Below, in pieces: positions 24,263 to 36,772 of a stretch of DNA of 64,000 bases. The notes beneath the pieces are model-generated. The model ran no database searches. It was given only the letters and a program-made list of their open reading frames with translations, and was not told the origin of the DNA. The first letter of the stretch is position 1, and each line of letters starts with the position of its first letter. Position numbers and translations under genes: made by a program. The DNA is taken from positions 25,259,808 to 25,323,807 of the forward strand of contig CM038214.1 of the NCBI GenBank assembly GCA_021442155.1. The letters run 5' to 3'. The DNA comes from Cymbidium sinense. Lineage: Eukaryota > Streptophyta > Magnoliopsida > Asparagales > Orchidaceae.

Positions 24263-25399
24263 TTTTCAGCAACAACAATTTCTATTAAATATCTTGGTGC
24301 TCTGCTTTTAAAGGTCATAAAAGATCACATCTCTTTGATGAGTTAATCCAAAAAATCTCTCATAAATTTCTATTTGGGAATTTCATTTACTCTCATTTGG
24401 TGGTAGGCTCACTTTGATTAAGGGTACCCTTAACTCCATGCCTTTATATCTCATTCAAACCATTATACTGACCAATTCTACCATTAACAGAATTGAGCGC
24501 CTCCTTAACAAATTCTTCTGGGGTTCTAACCATTCTACTAACAGGATGCATTGAACCTCTCGGTATAAAAGCTGTGGCACTCTTGCTGAACGTGGGCTTG
24601 GCTATAAGCCAATCAAGGAAACTATCACTGCTTTTTCCTTTAAACTTTGGTGGAATTTTAGGAGCAATAATAATCTTTGGGCTAAGTTCATGACTGCCAA
24701 ATACTGCTAGGGTAAGCACCCTCTCATTTGCCCTTATAAAGTGGGAGACTCTCTTGTATGGAAAAGACTTTGTTCCATCAAATGGGAGGCAAAATAATTA
24801 ATCTCATGCGGGATTAACTCTGGAACCTCTTTCTTTTGGCAAGATAATTGGACTGGAGGTGAGTCCATTGATGAATTATTTTCCACCCACAAAACTACTT
24901 CTATTAAAGTGAACTCTTTCTGGAAGAATAATAAGTGGAAGAATAGTAAGCTTACTGACTATATTCCTTTCTCTCTTTTAGATAAGCTTACTATTATTCC
25001 TATAATTCCTAGCAATCATGATCAAATCCTTTTTAAGCTTTTCCAAAATGGTGATTTCAACCTTAAAAATGTCTGGATTCATATTAAAGAAGCTCATGAT
25101 TTCTCCAATGTGTTTTTTAAACTTTGGAATAACACTATTCCTATTTCTTATTTATTCTAACTTGGCGTATTTTGAAAAACTTCATCCCTATTGACTTCTT
25201 GATGTGGGTAAAGGTTTTACTTAGCTTCAAAATGCTAGTGCTGATTTCACATTGAGAATGTGAATCATGTATTTGTTAACGGAGCCATTGCTTCCAAACT
25301 TTGGATTTGGTATGATGAACTCTTTCCAAATTCAATTCCTTAACTCTATACCAACTTCTTGATGTTTATTTTGAAAACACTATTAAAGACCACATTAAA
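24263..25399 (+). pseudogene. L1 LINE post-RT region with zinc-binding zf-RVT remnant
   Basis: Broken frames show the usual post-RT blocks: IKYLGALLLKG-like at about 24285, IERLLNKFFWGSNHS-like at about 24497, GLGYKPIKETITAFS-like at about 24595, and DSLVWKRLCSIKWE-like at about 24745. A zf-RVT-like segment (CFHIENVNHVFVNG) follows near 25240-25290. Several stops and shifts separate the blocks. ORFs on the opposite strand here are shadows. Confidence 0.7.
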
Positions 25400-26131
25400 G
25401 TGATAACTACTATCACTCTTATTTGGTTCATTTGGATGGACAGAAATGATGCAAAACATTGTGGGATTCCTATAAACCATATGAGGATAATTATTAGAAT
25501 TAAAAATAAAAGTTGTGCCTTTTTTAATGCCAATTTAATTAACTACAATCAATTCAAAGGTTGCAAATTTGTGGCCAATAAACTGGGTTTTAACTTGCCG
25601 GATCAACCCAACTATAAAGATGATAAGATTGTTTATTGGATAAAACCTCATGATAATACTATTAAAATTAACAATGATGGCTATGTTTCTCAAAATTCTT
25701 TTGGCTGTGGTGGCATTCTCAAAAACTTTAATGGTAAAGTCCTTTGTGCTTTTGCTTACCCCGTTAATACTTGCTCTATTCTTTTTGCTGAGCTAATGGC
25801 AGTTTACAAAGCTATTGAGATTTTCCTTCAAAAAGGTTGGCTCAATATTTGGATTGAGGTGGATGTCAGGTTGTTGATTGATCTTTTGACTTCCACCAAA
25901 GTGGGCAATATAGAATTGTATTACCTTCTAAAGCAGACTAGAGCTCTCCTTTCTCAACTCTATTTTAAAATCACTCATGTATGTCTTGAAGGTAATGCTT
26001 GTGCTGATTACCTTGCTAATGTGGGTGCTAGATTATATGGCATAAAATTCTTTGATCAACTTACACTTCCTAAACATTTATGTGGTTTGGTTAATTTGGA
26101 CAATATTGGACTACCTTTCCTCAAAAATTAA
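25400..26131 (+). pseudogene. L1 LINE RNase H domain, open frame
   Basis: A 243-codon open frame forming the end of ORF2. The RNase H (RVT_3 type) fold begins at about residue 86. The four acidic catalytic positions are all present: D93 in INNDGY, E131 in FAELMAV, D155 in WIEVDV and D203 in NACADYLAN, with H193 just before in ITHVCLEGN. It would degrade the RNA strand of the RNA:DNA hybrid. The ATG used here is an internal Met of ORF2, not a true start. The same domain occurs, decayed, at 40121-40843 and, truncated, at 58735-59090. Confidence 0.87.
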
Positions 26132-28248
26132 TTCATTCTATTGTTTTTGCCTGTTGTATTACCTGTTTAACTGAATGACCAACTTCTATTTAGTGTTGTT
26201 GTTTCCCTAGGTTTTGCTGATGCATCTTCCGGATACCCCTTTCTAGTTATTTTGTGATCTATGTGGCATCTACTGGTGGATTAATAACGCTAATCTTATT
26301 TAGGGTCTTACTTCATGCTATTTCCACTGTTAATGGTTAGGTGTTCCCTATTTTTTTAACCTAATGGATGGAGATATTTTCACTTATCAGTTGGATCTAC
26401 TGGAGGGAGATGTTTTACTTTCTACTTTACTTTCTGATCAACAGGGATAGACTTCTTGCCATCAATATTTTGTTTATGGTTCTTACTATATCTATTTTCC
26501 ATTTTATGATTAAGGTTGTGTTTTATCTCTTTTCCTTTTTCTGGAAATCTATGCTGGGGCTCATGACTTTGCTATCTCATTGTTTAATTATTATATTTTT
26601 GTATAGCTTCATGGCAGGCCCTATTTGGCTTAGCTGATTGTCTACTTTTCTTTGTCATGAAGGATTTCAATGATGGCTCTCCTTTGAACCCCTTTCGAGC
26701 TATGTTTTACCACTATTTTTTATTAGATTATCTTATGGTCTGTGCAATAATTGTTTTGCTATTTTACTTGTTGGCTATTGGATTTTCGGGTCTTATGTCT
26801 AGCTGGATGCTTCTAGGGTTATTTTTCTAATTATTTTTATTGTTTGCGATCGGGCTGCAGCCTATCACTTGATGTTTGTGGTCTATTTAATAAGATACTA
26901 TTTTTTCCATTTTGGTTCAGTTAGACTTATGCAGATTAGTGTGATTATGCTATTACCTACTTGGTTATTAACTTATGCACTATCTATTCTGAATGGGTGG
27001 TTTTATGGCCAGCTAGTTATTATTTGCTGCCTAGGTTGTTGGCTAAACTGGGTTATTGGGTTTATGCCCAGCAAGCTGTTACTAGGATTTTCTCTCTGAT
27101 TTTCTTTATTTGGTGTTGTTTGCAGTGGGGTATAGCTTATTATCCATGGCATCTGGTCCACCTAATATGCTGCTGCATTTCCATCTTGGTTCTGTTAGAC
27201 TTCTGCATGTCGTATTGTATTTTGGGTTTGGGTTATGCTGTCTCACTTTACATTTGCTATTTGATAACATCTGTAATGATTATTAACAAGGGGGTTGTTA
27301 ACATCTGCATTGCTTATTCTGAATGGGTTCCTTTTCTGGGCCATATTCTTGAGCTGTACTCTTGGCCTGTAAGTTTCATATATGTCCCATATGATTGGGA
27401 TGGTGTAATTTACATGCTAATTGATTTTCTTAGTAGGATTACAAAAGGCTTTTCAACCAATTGTATATTGTTTCTATCCTCTGTCTAGCCTTTTCTGCTA
27501 TTTTCTTATGGTGGGTTTTCATCGGCCTAATTATACTCTTGGCTCTATTTAAAAGGTGGACGGCAAAGATGGTTCATTTTCATATGTGTAGGGATTCTCA
27601 TGCTATGGTGACTATATTGATGATATTTATCCTGCATGGGATCCCCTTTCCCATTCTGCTCTTTATTGTCTCCTTTTCTATAGTGTATATGGCTTTGTTT
27701 AGGTTTGTAGGTACTAAGGCTCATAAGACTTTCAACAAATGACTACAAGTACTGTGATGATTTCACTCTTTTTTGGTTTGGTAGTAGCTCTTGTGATGTA
27801 ACCCTTCCGCTGAAGTTTGGATGCTCATATTTACATCTACCCCAATTTTATGTGACTGAGCCTGAGCCTTCTCTCACACACTTCTCTATAATTTTCTCAA
27901 TTTATGCTGCTTTAATTTTTCACTTTGTCTGTATTGCTTTAACTGTTCTAATTTTATCTTTCTACATTTTGCAGATGCATTTCTCTTTTGTCTTGGGTTT
28001 GCTCCTATGCCATGTTTTCTCTCATCCTGATTTTGAGATCTATCCATTGGCTTATCTATGTTAATCATTTTGTATCTTTTACTTTCTTTTCTCTTTATTT
28101 TGCTTTTGGTTGTACTTAGATAGGGATTTACTCTCTAGGCTAATTGGAGCTCTTTGAGTAGTAGTTGTGGAGTTTATCCCCTATTAAAGACCATATAACC
28201 TTGTTTTTGTGGCAATAAAATTCCCCCTATATGGGGTTTCCCAAAAAA
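26132..28248 (+). other. L1 LINE long T-rich 3' tail
   Basis: A noncoding or degenerate region downstream of the RNase H stop, T-rich on the + strand. It produces several hydrophobic ORFs of 60-175 codons (for example 26961-27488) with no recognisable family. It has short internal duplications: TCAGTTAGACTTATGCAGAT at 26917 and TCTGTTAGACTTCTGCATG at 27189; TATTCTGAATGGGT at 26984 and 27316. It includes the codon string GWFYGQL...LGCWLNW (26995), which recurs in the tail of the LINE at 58735-63493. The last 480 bases (from 27771) match 63004 onward. Confidence 0.7.
28214..28219 (+). promoter_or_regulatory. Polyadenylation signal of L1 LINE
   Basis: AATAAA in TGTGGCAATAAAATTCCCC, 24 bases before the A-tail. 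The same context occurs at 42822 and 63457 in the other two L1 elements. CCCC-TATAT-GGGG (28224-28236) follows and could form a small 3' hairpin. Confidence 0.75.
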
Positions 28249-30084
28249 AAAACCTAAACCTAAACTAAACAAAACCTAAAAATAAAATAAATAAAAATTC
28301 TAACAAAAATAAATTGAAAACTAAACAAAAAAACCTAAAATAAAATAAAATAAAAACCAACTAAAATCTTAAACCTAAAATAAAAACCTAAAAATAATGC
28401 ATAAAAATAAATAAAAAATAAAACCTAAACTTTAAACTAAAAAAACCTAAACCTAAAATAAACAAAATAAAATAAACCTAAACCTAAACTAAAATAAATA
28501 AAACCTAAACCTAAAATAAACTATACCTAAACCCTAAACTAAATAAAATAAAATAAACTAAAAATAAAACTAAACATATACTAAAATATAAAACCTTAAA
28601 ATAAAACTAAAATAATAACTTAAAACCTAAACCTAAAAAAATAAAATGAAACATAAACCTAAACATAAAAATAAAAAATAAAACTTAAACCTAAAAAATA
28701 AAATAAAAATTAAACATAACTAAAAATAAACATAAACCAAAACCCAAACCGAAAAAATAAACTACAATAAAAAAACCCAAACTTAAATAAATAAACCTTA
28801 AATAAATAAAATAGAGTAAATAAAAATAAAAAATGAACCCAAATAAAAATAAAATAATAAAATAAACTAAATAAACTAAAACCTAAACCTGTCGGTTTGC
28901 CTAATTTAAAAAATAAAACCTAAACCTTATACCCTAAACCCTTAACCCTAAATCCTAAACTCTTAAACCCTAAAACTCAGCCTAAACACTAAAGGAACTT
29001 ACAACCCTAAACCATAAACCCTAAAAAATATTAAATCCAAAACTCTAAACATTAAACCCTAAACTAACCCTAAACCCTAAACCCTAAACCCTAAATCGTA
29101 AACACTAAACCCTAAACCCTAAACCCTAAACCCTAACCCTAACCCTTAACCCAAAACCCTAAACCCTAAACCTTAAACCCTAGAACCCTAAACCCTAAAC
29201 CCTAAACTAACCCTAAACCCTAAACCCTAAACACTAATAACCCTAAATAAAGCCTAAAGCCTAAAGCTTAAACCCTAAACCCTAAACTAATCTTAAACCC
29301 TATGCTAAACCTAAACCCTAAACCCTAAATCCTAAACATAAACCTTAAAGCCTAAATAATAAACTAAACCATAAACTCTAAACCCTAACTCAAACATTAA
29401 ACCATAAAACCCTACACTCTAAAACCCTAAACCCTGAACCCTAAACCCTAAACCCTAAACCCTTAACCCTAACAACCTAAAAACCTAAACCTAAAGTAAA
29501 TAAAACCTAAAAATAAAATAAAGAAAAACTTAAACCTAAATAAAATAAAATAATAAAATAAAATAAAAACTTACACTAAAACTTAAACCTAAACCTAAAA
29601 ATAAATAAATTAAAAAATAAAATTAAACTAAAATAAAATAAATAAAAACCTAAACTATGCTAAAGAATAAAATAAACCTAAGGATAAAACACCTAAATAA
29701 AATAAAAACTAAACATAAAATAAAAATAAAATAAACCTAAAATAAACCTAAAATAAAAACTAAATAAAAACCTAAACCTAATAAAATAAACCTAAAAATA
29801 AATAAAAATAAAACCCAAACCCTAAACTAAAAAGAAAAAACTAAACCTAAAATAAAAATATAATAAAAATATATAATAAACCTAAACCTAAACTAAAATA
29901 AACTATACTAAAATAAATAAAACCTAAACCTAAACCTAAAATAAATTGAACCTATACCATAAACTAAATAAAATAAAATAAACTAAAAATAAACCTAGAA
30001 CTAAACTAAAAAAACCTAAAAATAAAATAAAAAAAAAACTAAACAAAAATAAAATGATAACTAAACAAAAAATAAAACTAAACT
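28249..30084. repeat. Telomere-like array
   Basis: The B module resumed after the LINE runs to a B-end motif at about 28881-28912 (CCTGTCGGTTTGCCTAATTT). Type A heptamers follow (28920-29470), with perfect stretches near 29075-29130 and 29430-29460. A new B module opens near 29470 and a second opening near 30003 is cut by the RTE LINE. No gene is visible. Confidence 0.88.
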
Positions 30085-30395
30085 TAACAACAACAACAAC
30101 AAGCCTTTATCTCACTAAGTGGGGTCAGCTACATAAAGCCTTCATCTCCATTGTGTCCTATTATGCATCAAATTCTCATTTAATTCAAGTATACTAAGGT
30201 CATTTTTATACAGCTTAACCAAGTCCTTTTAGGTCTACCTTTACCTTTCTTAATATAAGGCAAATCTAATGCATCTACTATCCTAACCGGGTCATCGGAT
30301 GGCCGACGCTTTATGTGGACAAACCATATAAGGCGACTCTCTCTAATCTTATCTGGCACTGCAGCTACTCCAACTTTTTCCTGAACATACTCATT

Positions 30396-31560
30396 TCACA
30401 TTTTATCTCTAAGAGTAAAGCCACTCATCCACCTGAGCATCCTCATCTCCGTAACACTTAACTTAGTCTTATTCTTCTCTTTTACTGGCCAACATTCTGC
30501 ACCATACATCATTGCAGGTCTTACCACCATCTTATTAAATTTTCCCTTAAGTTTAAGTGTAACTTTTCTATCACACAATCGGCCAGATGCATTCCTCCAC
30601 TTCAACCATCCAACTTGAATTCTGCTAATAACATATCCATCTATTTCACCATAATTTTGAACAATAGAGCCTAAATATCTAAATCGCTCACTCTTATTAA
30701 TGACTTGTTCACCTAATGTCACAACACTACCACTAGAACCTCTACAACTAAAATTACACTCCATATATTCATTTTTAGATTTACTTAAATGAAAAATTTT
30801 AGACTCTAATGTTGACCTCCATAATTCGAGTTTCTCTTAGACTCCATCTCTAGTCTTATCAATAAGAAGAATGTCATCAAAAAAAAGCATACAGCAAGGT
30901 ACATCTTCTAAATACCTAGTAAGAACATCCATAACTAAAGCCAAAAGATAAGGCCTTAAAGTTGATCCTTGATGTAATCCAACTGATATAGGAAAATATT
31001 TTGTCAATCCTCCTTGTGCTTAGACACAAGTAACAACTCTATTATACATATCCTTAATGACTTGAACATAACCAATATTAACTCCTTTCTATTCTATAAC
31101 TCTCCAAAGAACATCTCTTGAAACTTTATCATAAGCTTTCTCTAAATCAATAAATATCATATGTAGATCCTCCTTACTTTCTCTATACTTCTCCATCAAA
31201 CCTCTTAACAAATGTATAACATCCATAGTAGATCTACCTAGCATGAAACCAAATTGATTGTGAGAAACTTTTGTATCACATTGAAACATATGCTCAATTA
31301 CTCACTCCCATAATTTTAATGTATGACACATTAACTTAATCCCTCTATAATTTGCACACTCTTGTGCATCACCTTTATTCTTAAATATAGAAACCAATAA
31401 ACTCTTCCTCCACTCAATTGCCATCTTTTAGTCTTTAAAATAACATTAAAAAGATTTGTAAGCTAAGAAATTCCTTGATTTACTAAACATTTCCACAGTT
31501 CTATTGGAATATCATCAAGTCTTACTATTTTTCCACATTTCATTTTCTTTAAAGCTTCTC
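30396..31560 (-). pseudogene. RTE LINE: RT and C-terminal region, broken
   Basis: Minus-strand blocks 5' to 3': fingers near 31530-31320; [19 protein letters not shown] and [15 protein letters not shown] (31089-31289, motif A Asp present); the FADD region near 30890 reading FFDDILLID-like on the minus strand; then MECNFSCRGSSGSVVTLGEQ, SERFRYLGSIVQN, and MYGAECWPVKEKNKTK with SVTEMRMLRWMSG (30396-30764). Frameshifts near 31090 and 30780 and several stops prevent a complete protein. Confidence 0.8.
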
Positions 31561-32083
31561 TAACTTCAGATTTACTAATATGACATAAAAATAAAATTAT
31601 CTATTTTTGTTTAGGGTATTAAGGTTGCTAAAATCAATTGTACTTTCAGATCCTTCATTGAAGAGTTTATTGAAATAGCTCATCCACCTATTTTCAATAT
31701 CCTTTTGTAAGAAAAGCACTTTATTATTATCATCCTTAATATACCTCACTTGAACTACATCTTTACTTCTCCTATCTCTTTGGTTGGCTAACTTGTACAT
31801 ACATCTTTCACCTTCTTTGGTATCTATTGTATAAATCACTAAAAGCTAAATTTTTTGCATCATATATTGCATTCTTAGAATCTTTACAAGCCAATTTATA
31901 TCTTTCCCAATTCTTCAAATTTTTACATCTAAACCAAGTTTTATAACAATGCTTCTTATTTTTTATCTTTTCTTGCACACTCTGACTCCACCACCAACTA
32001 TTTTTATTAAAAGAAGCTTTTCCTTTTGATTCTCCAAGCATAATTTTAGCAACTTGCTTAATTTCACTTGCTACTTTTCCCAC
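31561..32083 (-). pseudogene. RTE LINE: linker between endonuclease and RT
   Basis: Two overlapping minus-strand frames carry KASFNKNSWWWSQSVQEK and KHCYKTWFRCKNLKNWERYK (31808-32083), then KEGERCMYKLANQRDRRSKD and ENRWMSYFNKLFNEGSEST (31597-31839). The same sequence is present in the RTE LINE at 18785-19093. One frameshift near 31830 separates them. Confidence 0.8.
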
Positions 32084-33082
32084 ATAACATTAGCTTCCTT
32101 ATGAACATCCCAAATTCTATGCTCTTGTAGCTTGCTCTTAAAAATATATTTATTTGTGTTCTTTAAGTGTCCCCATCTAATCTTAGGATAATAATTTGAC
32201 TTTTTTCCTCTTACAATCTTTCATCTTAAAAATCTAAAACTAACAATCGATGTGGGTACTTAAACTTTCACTTGGAATGACCTTACAATCTTTACAATCT
32301 AAACGATCTATTTTTCTTATCAGAAAATAATCAATCTATATTTTACTAGATCCATTTTTATAAGTAATAATATGTTCATCTATTTTCTTAAATAAAGTAT
32401 TAGCAACTACAAAATCATAAGCTAAAGCAAAATCTAATAAAGTCCTACCTTCTTCATTAGTCACTCCAAATCCATAACCACCATGAATACTTTTAAAATT
32501 TTCTACTACTCTGCCAACATGTCCATTTAAATCTACACCAATAAATACTTTTTCTTCAAGAGGTATCTTTTATTTTAATTCATCTTATTCATTCCAAAAT
32601 TTTTGTTTTGAGCTTACATCCAAACCTACTTGAGGAGTATAAACACTTATAACATTGATAATTTTATTATCAACAATCTTTAAAGCTATAATTCTATCTC
32701 CATATCTATTAATATTTATAACATTATCCTTCAAACTTTTATCTATTATCACACCTACACCATTTCTAGTTCGACTTCTACTTGAATACCAAAGTTTAAT
32801 ACCTAAACTATCAATCTCCTTGGCCTTCTCCCCAACCCGTTTAGTTTCTCGAGCACATAAAATATTTATCTTTCTATGAACCATAATATCTATTAATTCC
32901 ATTAGTTTACCTATAAGAGTACCTATATTCCAAGTTCCTAACCTAATTCTAGTTTCATGGACTAACTTCTTTGTGCGCATTTGTCCATAATGTTGGAACC
33001 CATTTTTCATTATATTCAAGCCATACAACACGTCACTTCCAGGGGACGCCCTAGCATTAACATAATGATTTAAAGGATTCAT
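32084..33082 (-). pseudogene. RTE LINE: AP endonuclease domain
   Basis: The N-terminal endonuclease that nicks target DNA. The open frame 32585-33082 gives IRLGTWNIGTLIGKLMEL (conserved TWNI with the Asn), NILCARETKRVGEKAKEID (the ETK glutamate of the active site), RNGVGVIIDKSL, GDRIIALKIV and VISVYTPQVGLD. The rest (32584 down to 32084) continues with NEEGRTLLDFALAYDFVVA-like and LLVLDFK-like blocks, with stops. RET replaces the usual QET. The family is often mis-named craniofacial development protein 2-like in plants. Confidence 0.85.
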
Positions 33083-33178
33083 GTCATGATTATTTTGACA
33101 AATTTTATGCTAGCTGTCGACTAGCTATTAGAACCCTCCACTTTTCACATCCGGACTTGGGATCGGCAAAGGTAGTGT

Positions 33179-35102
33179 TAAAAATAAATTTAACATATAA
33201 TAAAATAAAATAAAAACTAAATAAAAATCTAAACCTAAAATATAAACCTAAAAATAAAACTTAAAAAAAACCACTAAACCTTAAACCCTAAACCCTAAAC
33301 CCTAAATCTTAAACCTAAACTAAACAAACTAAAACCCTAAACTTAAACCTAAACTAAACCTCCTAAACCCTAACCCTAAAAACTAAACCCTAAACCTAAA
33401 CCTCAACTAACCTAAACTATAAACCCTAAACCAAAAAATTAAACCTAAATCCTAATGACTAAAGAAACTAAGAAAGCCTAACCCTAAACTAACTTTAAAC
33501 CCTCACCTAACCCTAAACTCTAAACCCTAATCCCTAAACCCTAAAAACCTTAAATTCTAAAGCCTAAACACTAAACCCAAAAACCCTAAATGCTAAATCC
33601 TAACCCTAAACACTAAACACTAAAATCGTAAACCCTAAAACCCTAAACCATAAACCCTAAACCCTAAACCTAAAACCCTAAAAACCTAAAAACATAAACC
33701 TAAAGTAAATAAAACCTAAAAATAAAATAAATAAAAAACCTAAACCTAAATAAAATAAAAACCTAAACCAAAACCTAAACCTAAATCTAGAAATAAATTA
33801 AAATAAAAAATAAAATAAAATTAAAATTAAATGAATAAAAACCTAAACTAAACTAAAAAATAAAATAAATCTAAGAATAAAAAACCTAAATAAAATAAAA
33901 ACTAAAGGTAAAATAAAAATAAAATAAACCTAAAATAAAATAAAATAAAAACTAAATAAAAACCTATACCTAAAAAATAAACCTAAAAATAAAACCTAAA
34001 AATAAATAAAATATAAAACTCAAACTCTAAACTAAAAATAAAAACTAAACCTAAACCTAAACTAAAATAAACTAAATTAAAATAAATAAAACCTAAACTA
34101 AACCTAAAATAAATTAAACTTAAACTCTAAACTAAATAAAATAAATTAAACTAAAATAAACCTAAACTAAAAAGTAAAACCTAAAAATAAACCTAAAATA
34201 AAAACATAAAACCTAAACCCTAAACCCTAAACCCTAAAAAGCTAAAAACTAAAACCAAAACTAAATAAAACCTAAAAATAAAATAAACAAGAAAACATAA
34301 ATAAAAATAAGTTTAAAAGAGAAAATAAAATAAAAACATAAACTAAAACCTAAACCTAAACCTAAACCTAAAACGAAAATAAAATATAAAATTGAAACTA
34401 AACTAAGATACAATAAATAAAAACCTAAACTAAAATAAAAAATTAAAAAATCTAAATAAAATAAATACTGAGCTGAGAATAAAAAGTAAATAAAGCTAAA
34501 ATAAATAGAAAAACTAAATAAAAACATAAACCTAAAAATAATCCAAAAAATAAATAAAAATAAAACCTAAACCCTTAACTGAAAAAAAATCTAAACCTAT
34601 AATAAAAATAAAATAAACCTAAACCTAAACTAAAATAAATAAAACCTAAACCTAAACCTAAACTAAATAAAATAAAATAAACTAAAAATAAACCTAAACA
34701 TATACTAAAAAGGAATACATAAAAAAACCTAAAATAAAAACATTAAACCTAAACCTACAAAAAGAAAAAAAAAACCTAAAGCTAAGCCTAAAATAAAAAA
34801 TAAAATCTAAACCAAATAAATAAAATAAAAATAAAACTAAGCTAAAAAGTAAACATAAACCTAATTAAAAAACTTAAATAAATAAACACAAAATAAATAA
34901 ATTAAACTAAATAAAATGAAAAATAAACCTAAATAAAATTAATAAAAAAATAAACTAAAATAAATAATAAATAAACTAAATAAACCTAAACCTACAAGTT
35001 TACTTAATTTAAAAAAATGAAAAATAAAAAAATTAAAAAAAATTAAAAAAAAACCCTAAACCTTAAACCCTAAACCTACAACCCTATACCCTAAACCCAA
35101 AA
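33179..35102. repeat. Telomere-like array with two B modules
   Basis: Short B remnant, then type A (33280-33680), B modules opening near 33668 and 34236, a B-end motif at about 34983-35015 (CCTACAAGTTTACTTAATTT), and a short type A piece to the LINE. The ORF on the minus strand at 34261-34527 is the hydrophobic antisense of AAATAAA words. No gene is visible. Confidence 0.88.
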
Positions 35103-35265
35103 TCGTGCTCGCCGAAGCGCTCTCTCAATCTCTAGTGATTTTTGAATCCCTCTTGGTGGCGCGCCCCTGACTTGGGATTTATGCGGGTTTTGGCTTCAAT
35201 TTTGACCGATTGCAAAGGCTTGAACAACATCTGGCCATTTGCATGATGTTTTATCATTGACCATG

Positions 35266-36663
35266 GATGCAATGAGTTCTAGTCCTTGGCTTCCACCTAA
35301 AAATATGGATGTTTCATCTAAGGCATCCAACATTTTGCAGATTAGCAGCCCTAACATTGCATCTTCTACTAAATCTTTTAAGGAAGCACTCTCTAGTAAG
35401 ATTTCTCCCTATGTTGATTCAGTTAATCTCATTTCAACATCTTTTAGAGGTTTTCCAGCTGTAATGTGCTCTGATGTGGATGTTGAAAAGTTGGCAAACC
35501 CTTTGAATTTTCTCTTATCGAATTTGCTTTTGTCATCCAAATTTGGATAAGATCCACTCCATAATCTCAAGAATTATGGGTTTCGATTGGTCTTATTGAC
35601 CCTCGACATCCTTATTTAACTTTCTAATGATCTAGATTATCCATGTGGTTTTTTTCTTTCTTTAATTGCCAAATGCATTTTCTAAAGTGGTCACCCCTTT
35701 TTTACATTAAGGAGGAATCTCCTATTATCCATGTGTGGTTATCTCTTCCTAATATGTGCATTCATTTTATTACCCATCATGTGATTTTTGCTGTCGAGGC
35801 TTTATTTGGTCTGCCTTTGCAACTCGACCAATCGACCACTGAGTGATCTTGCCCTTCTGTGGCTCAGATCCTCATGGAATTAGACATAACTAAAAAAACC
35901 CCAAGAAAGTTTGGATTAGCTTTGAAAAATATGGGTATTCACAAAAGGTTGAATTGGAGAACCTTCCAGTTGTTTGTTCCCACTATAAAATACACAGCCA
36001 TGACAATTTAGAATGCTTTATTCTCCTTCCCCACTTAAAAAAAATGAATTCCTCCTAAGGAAGATGTTGTCTCTACCCATAATCCGATTCCTACTTATGT
36101 TCAAAAATTTGCCCCAAATCCTAAGGATGGTATGAAAGCTATTATTGAGGTTGATTCCTTGGATATCGGGGTTAATCCTATTGAACATGTTTTGGCTTTT
36201 AATGTTGGTAGGGATTTGATCGATATTCAAAATGGGAAGGATGATTTACCTCTTATTGTTTCTTTGAATTTGAATATTTCTAATGCAAAAATAATAAATT
36301 CTCTAAGTTATTAGAAGATGATTCTATTTCCTATAATTCTATTCCTGCATCTATGCTGGCTTTGATCGATGAAAATGAAGCTTTTAATGAGGATTTAATT
36401 GATGTTGAGCATGCTAAAAACATTTTTGATCTAGATTTTACTACTTGTGCTCTAAATGGTTCTAAATCTTCACCATCTCTCATTTTTAATCTTGATATTC
36501 AGGTTAATCCTACTTTTCAACTAAATATGGATTTGGAAGGAGGTGAACTCCCCTCCAAACACATGGAGATTTCTCTTAAATCTATGACCAATGTTACTAA
36601 ATCTTACTCGGATGATTACTCTAGGGGAAAAGAAAATGGCTTCCAATTTATCATGCTAATATA
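35266..36663 (+). pseudogene. L1 LINE ORF1 (DUF4283-like RNA-binding, zinc knuckle)
   Basis: Likely start MDAMSSSPWLPPKN at 35266. A DUF4283-like core follows in another frame: NCQMHFLKWSPLFYIKEESP and VWLSLPNMCIHF (35660-35780), then LQLDQSTTE. After more shifts the frame at 35945 gives KVELENLPVVCSHYKIHSHD and NLEC (zinc knuckle 35975-36016, C-x2-C-x4-H-x4-C expected). The second Cys is Tyr (TAT at 35984-35986). An acidic linker (36132-36663) follows. ORF1 normally coats the LINE RNA. At least three frame breaks are visible. Confidence 0.8.
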
Positions 36664-36772
36664 AAAATAAATTTTCTAAATTTCCCTCCCAAATTGTCCA
36701 AAAACACTAGATCTACTACAACCTCTCACTCCTCTCTTCATTAACCTTTGCTTAACCCCTTTTATTTTCCTT

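Larger units (their letters stand above)
23599..28248 (+). mobile_element. L1-type LINE with RNase H, 5'-truncated
   Basis: About 4.65 kb. It begins inside the reverse transcriptase (IAKLIANRISP), continues through a post-RT region, an intact-looking RNase H domain and a T-rich 3' tail of about 2.1 kb, and ends with AATAAA (28214-28219), a small CCCC...GGGG hairpin and an A-run at 28243. It shares its 3' terminus with the two other L1 LINEs in the window and is flanked by an 18-bp target duplication. Confidence 0.87.
30085..33178 (-). mobile_element. RTE-clade LINE, near full length, decayed
   Basis: About 3.1 kb on the minus strand, close to the usual length of RTE LINEs. The 3' tail is (TTG)n (CAACAACAACAACAAC on +, about 30087-30102), followed by the RTE terminal sequence with AAGTGGGG. 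On the minus strand the 5' end starts near ACACTACCTTTGCCGATCCC (33177-33158), a leader missing from the other two RTE copies here. Flanks AAAAATAAAACTAAACTTAA (left) and AAAAATAAATTTAACAT (right) may be a decayed target duplication. The coding region is split by many stops. Confidence 0.85.

Noticed and set aside
26368..28064. Multi-pass membrane protein genes in the L1 tail
   Set aside because: T-rich composition produces Leu/Phe/Trp-rich frames; none has a family signature or consistent frame, and they lie between the ORF2 stop and the polyadenylation site. The same holds for 40876-42313 and 59128-63383, apart from the recurring string reported separately.
34261..34527. Hydrophobic 88-codon ORF on the minus strand
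   Set aside because: It is the antisense of AAATAAA/CCTAAA words, giving Phe/Leu/Tyr-rich translation by composition.
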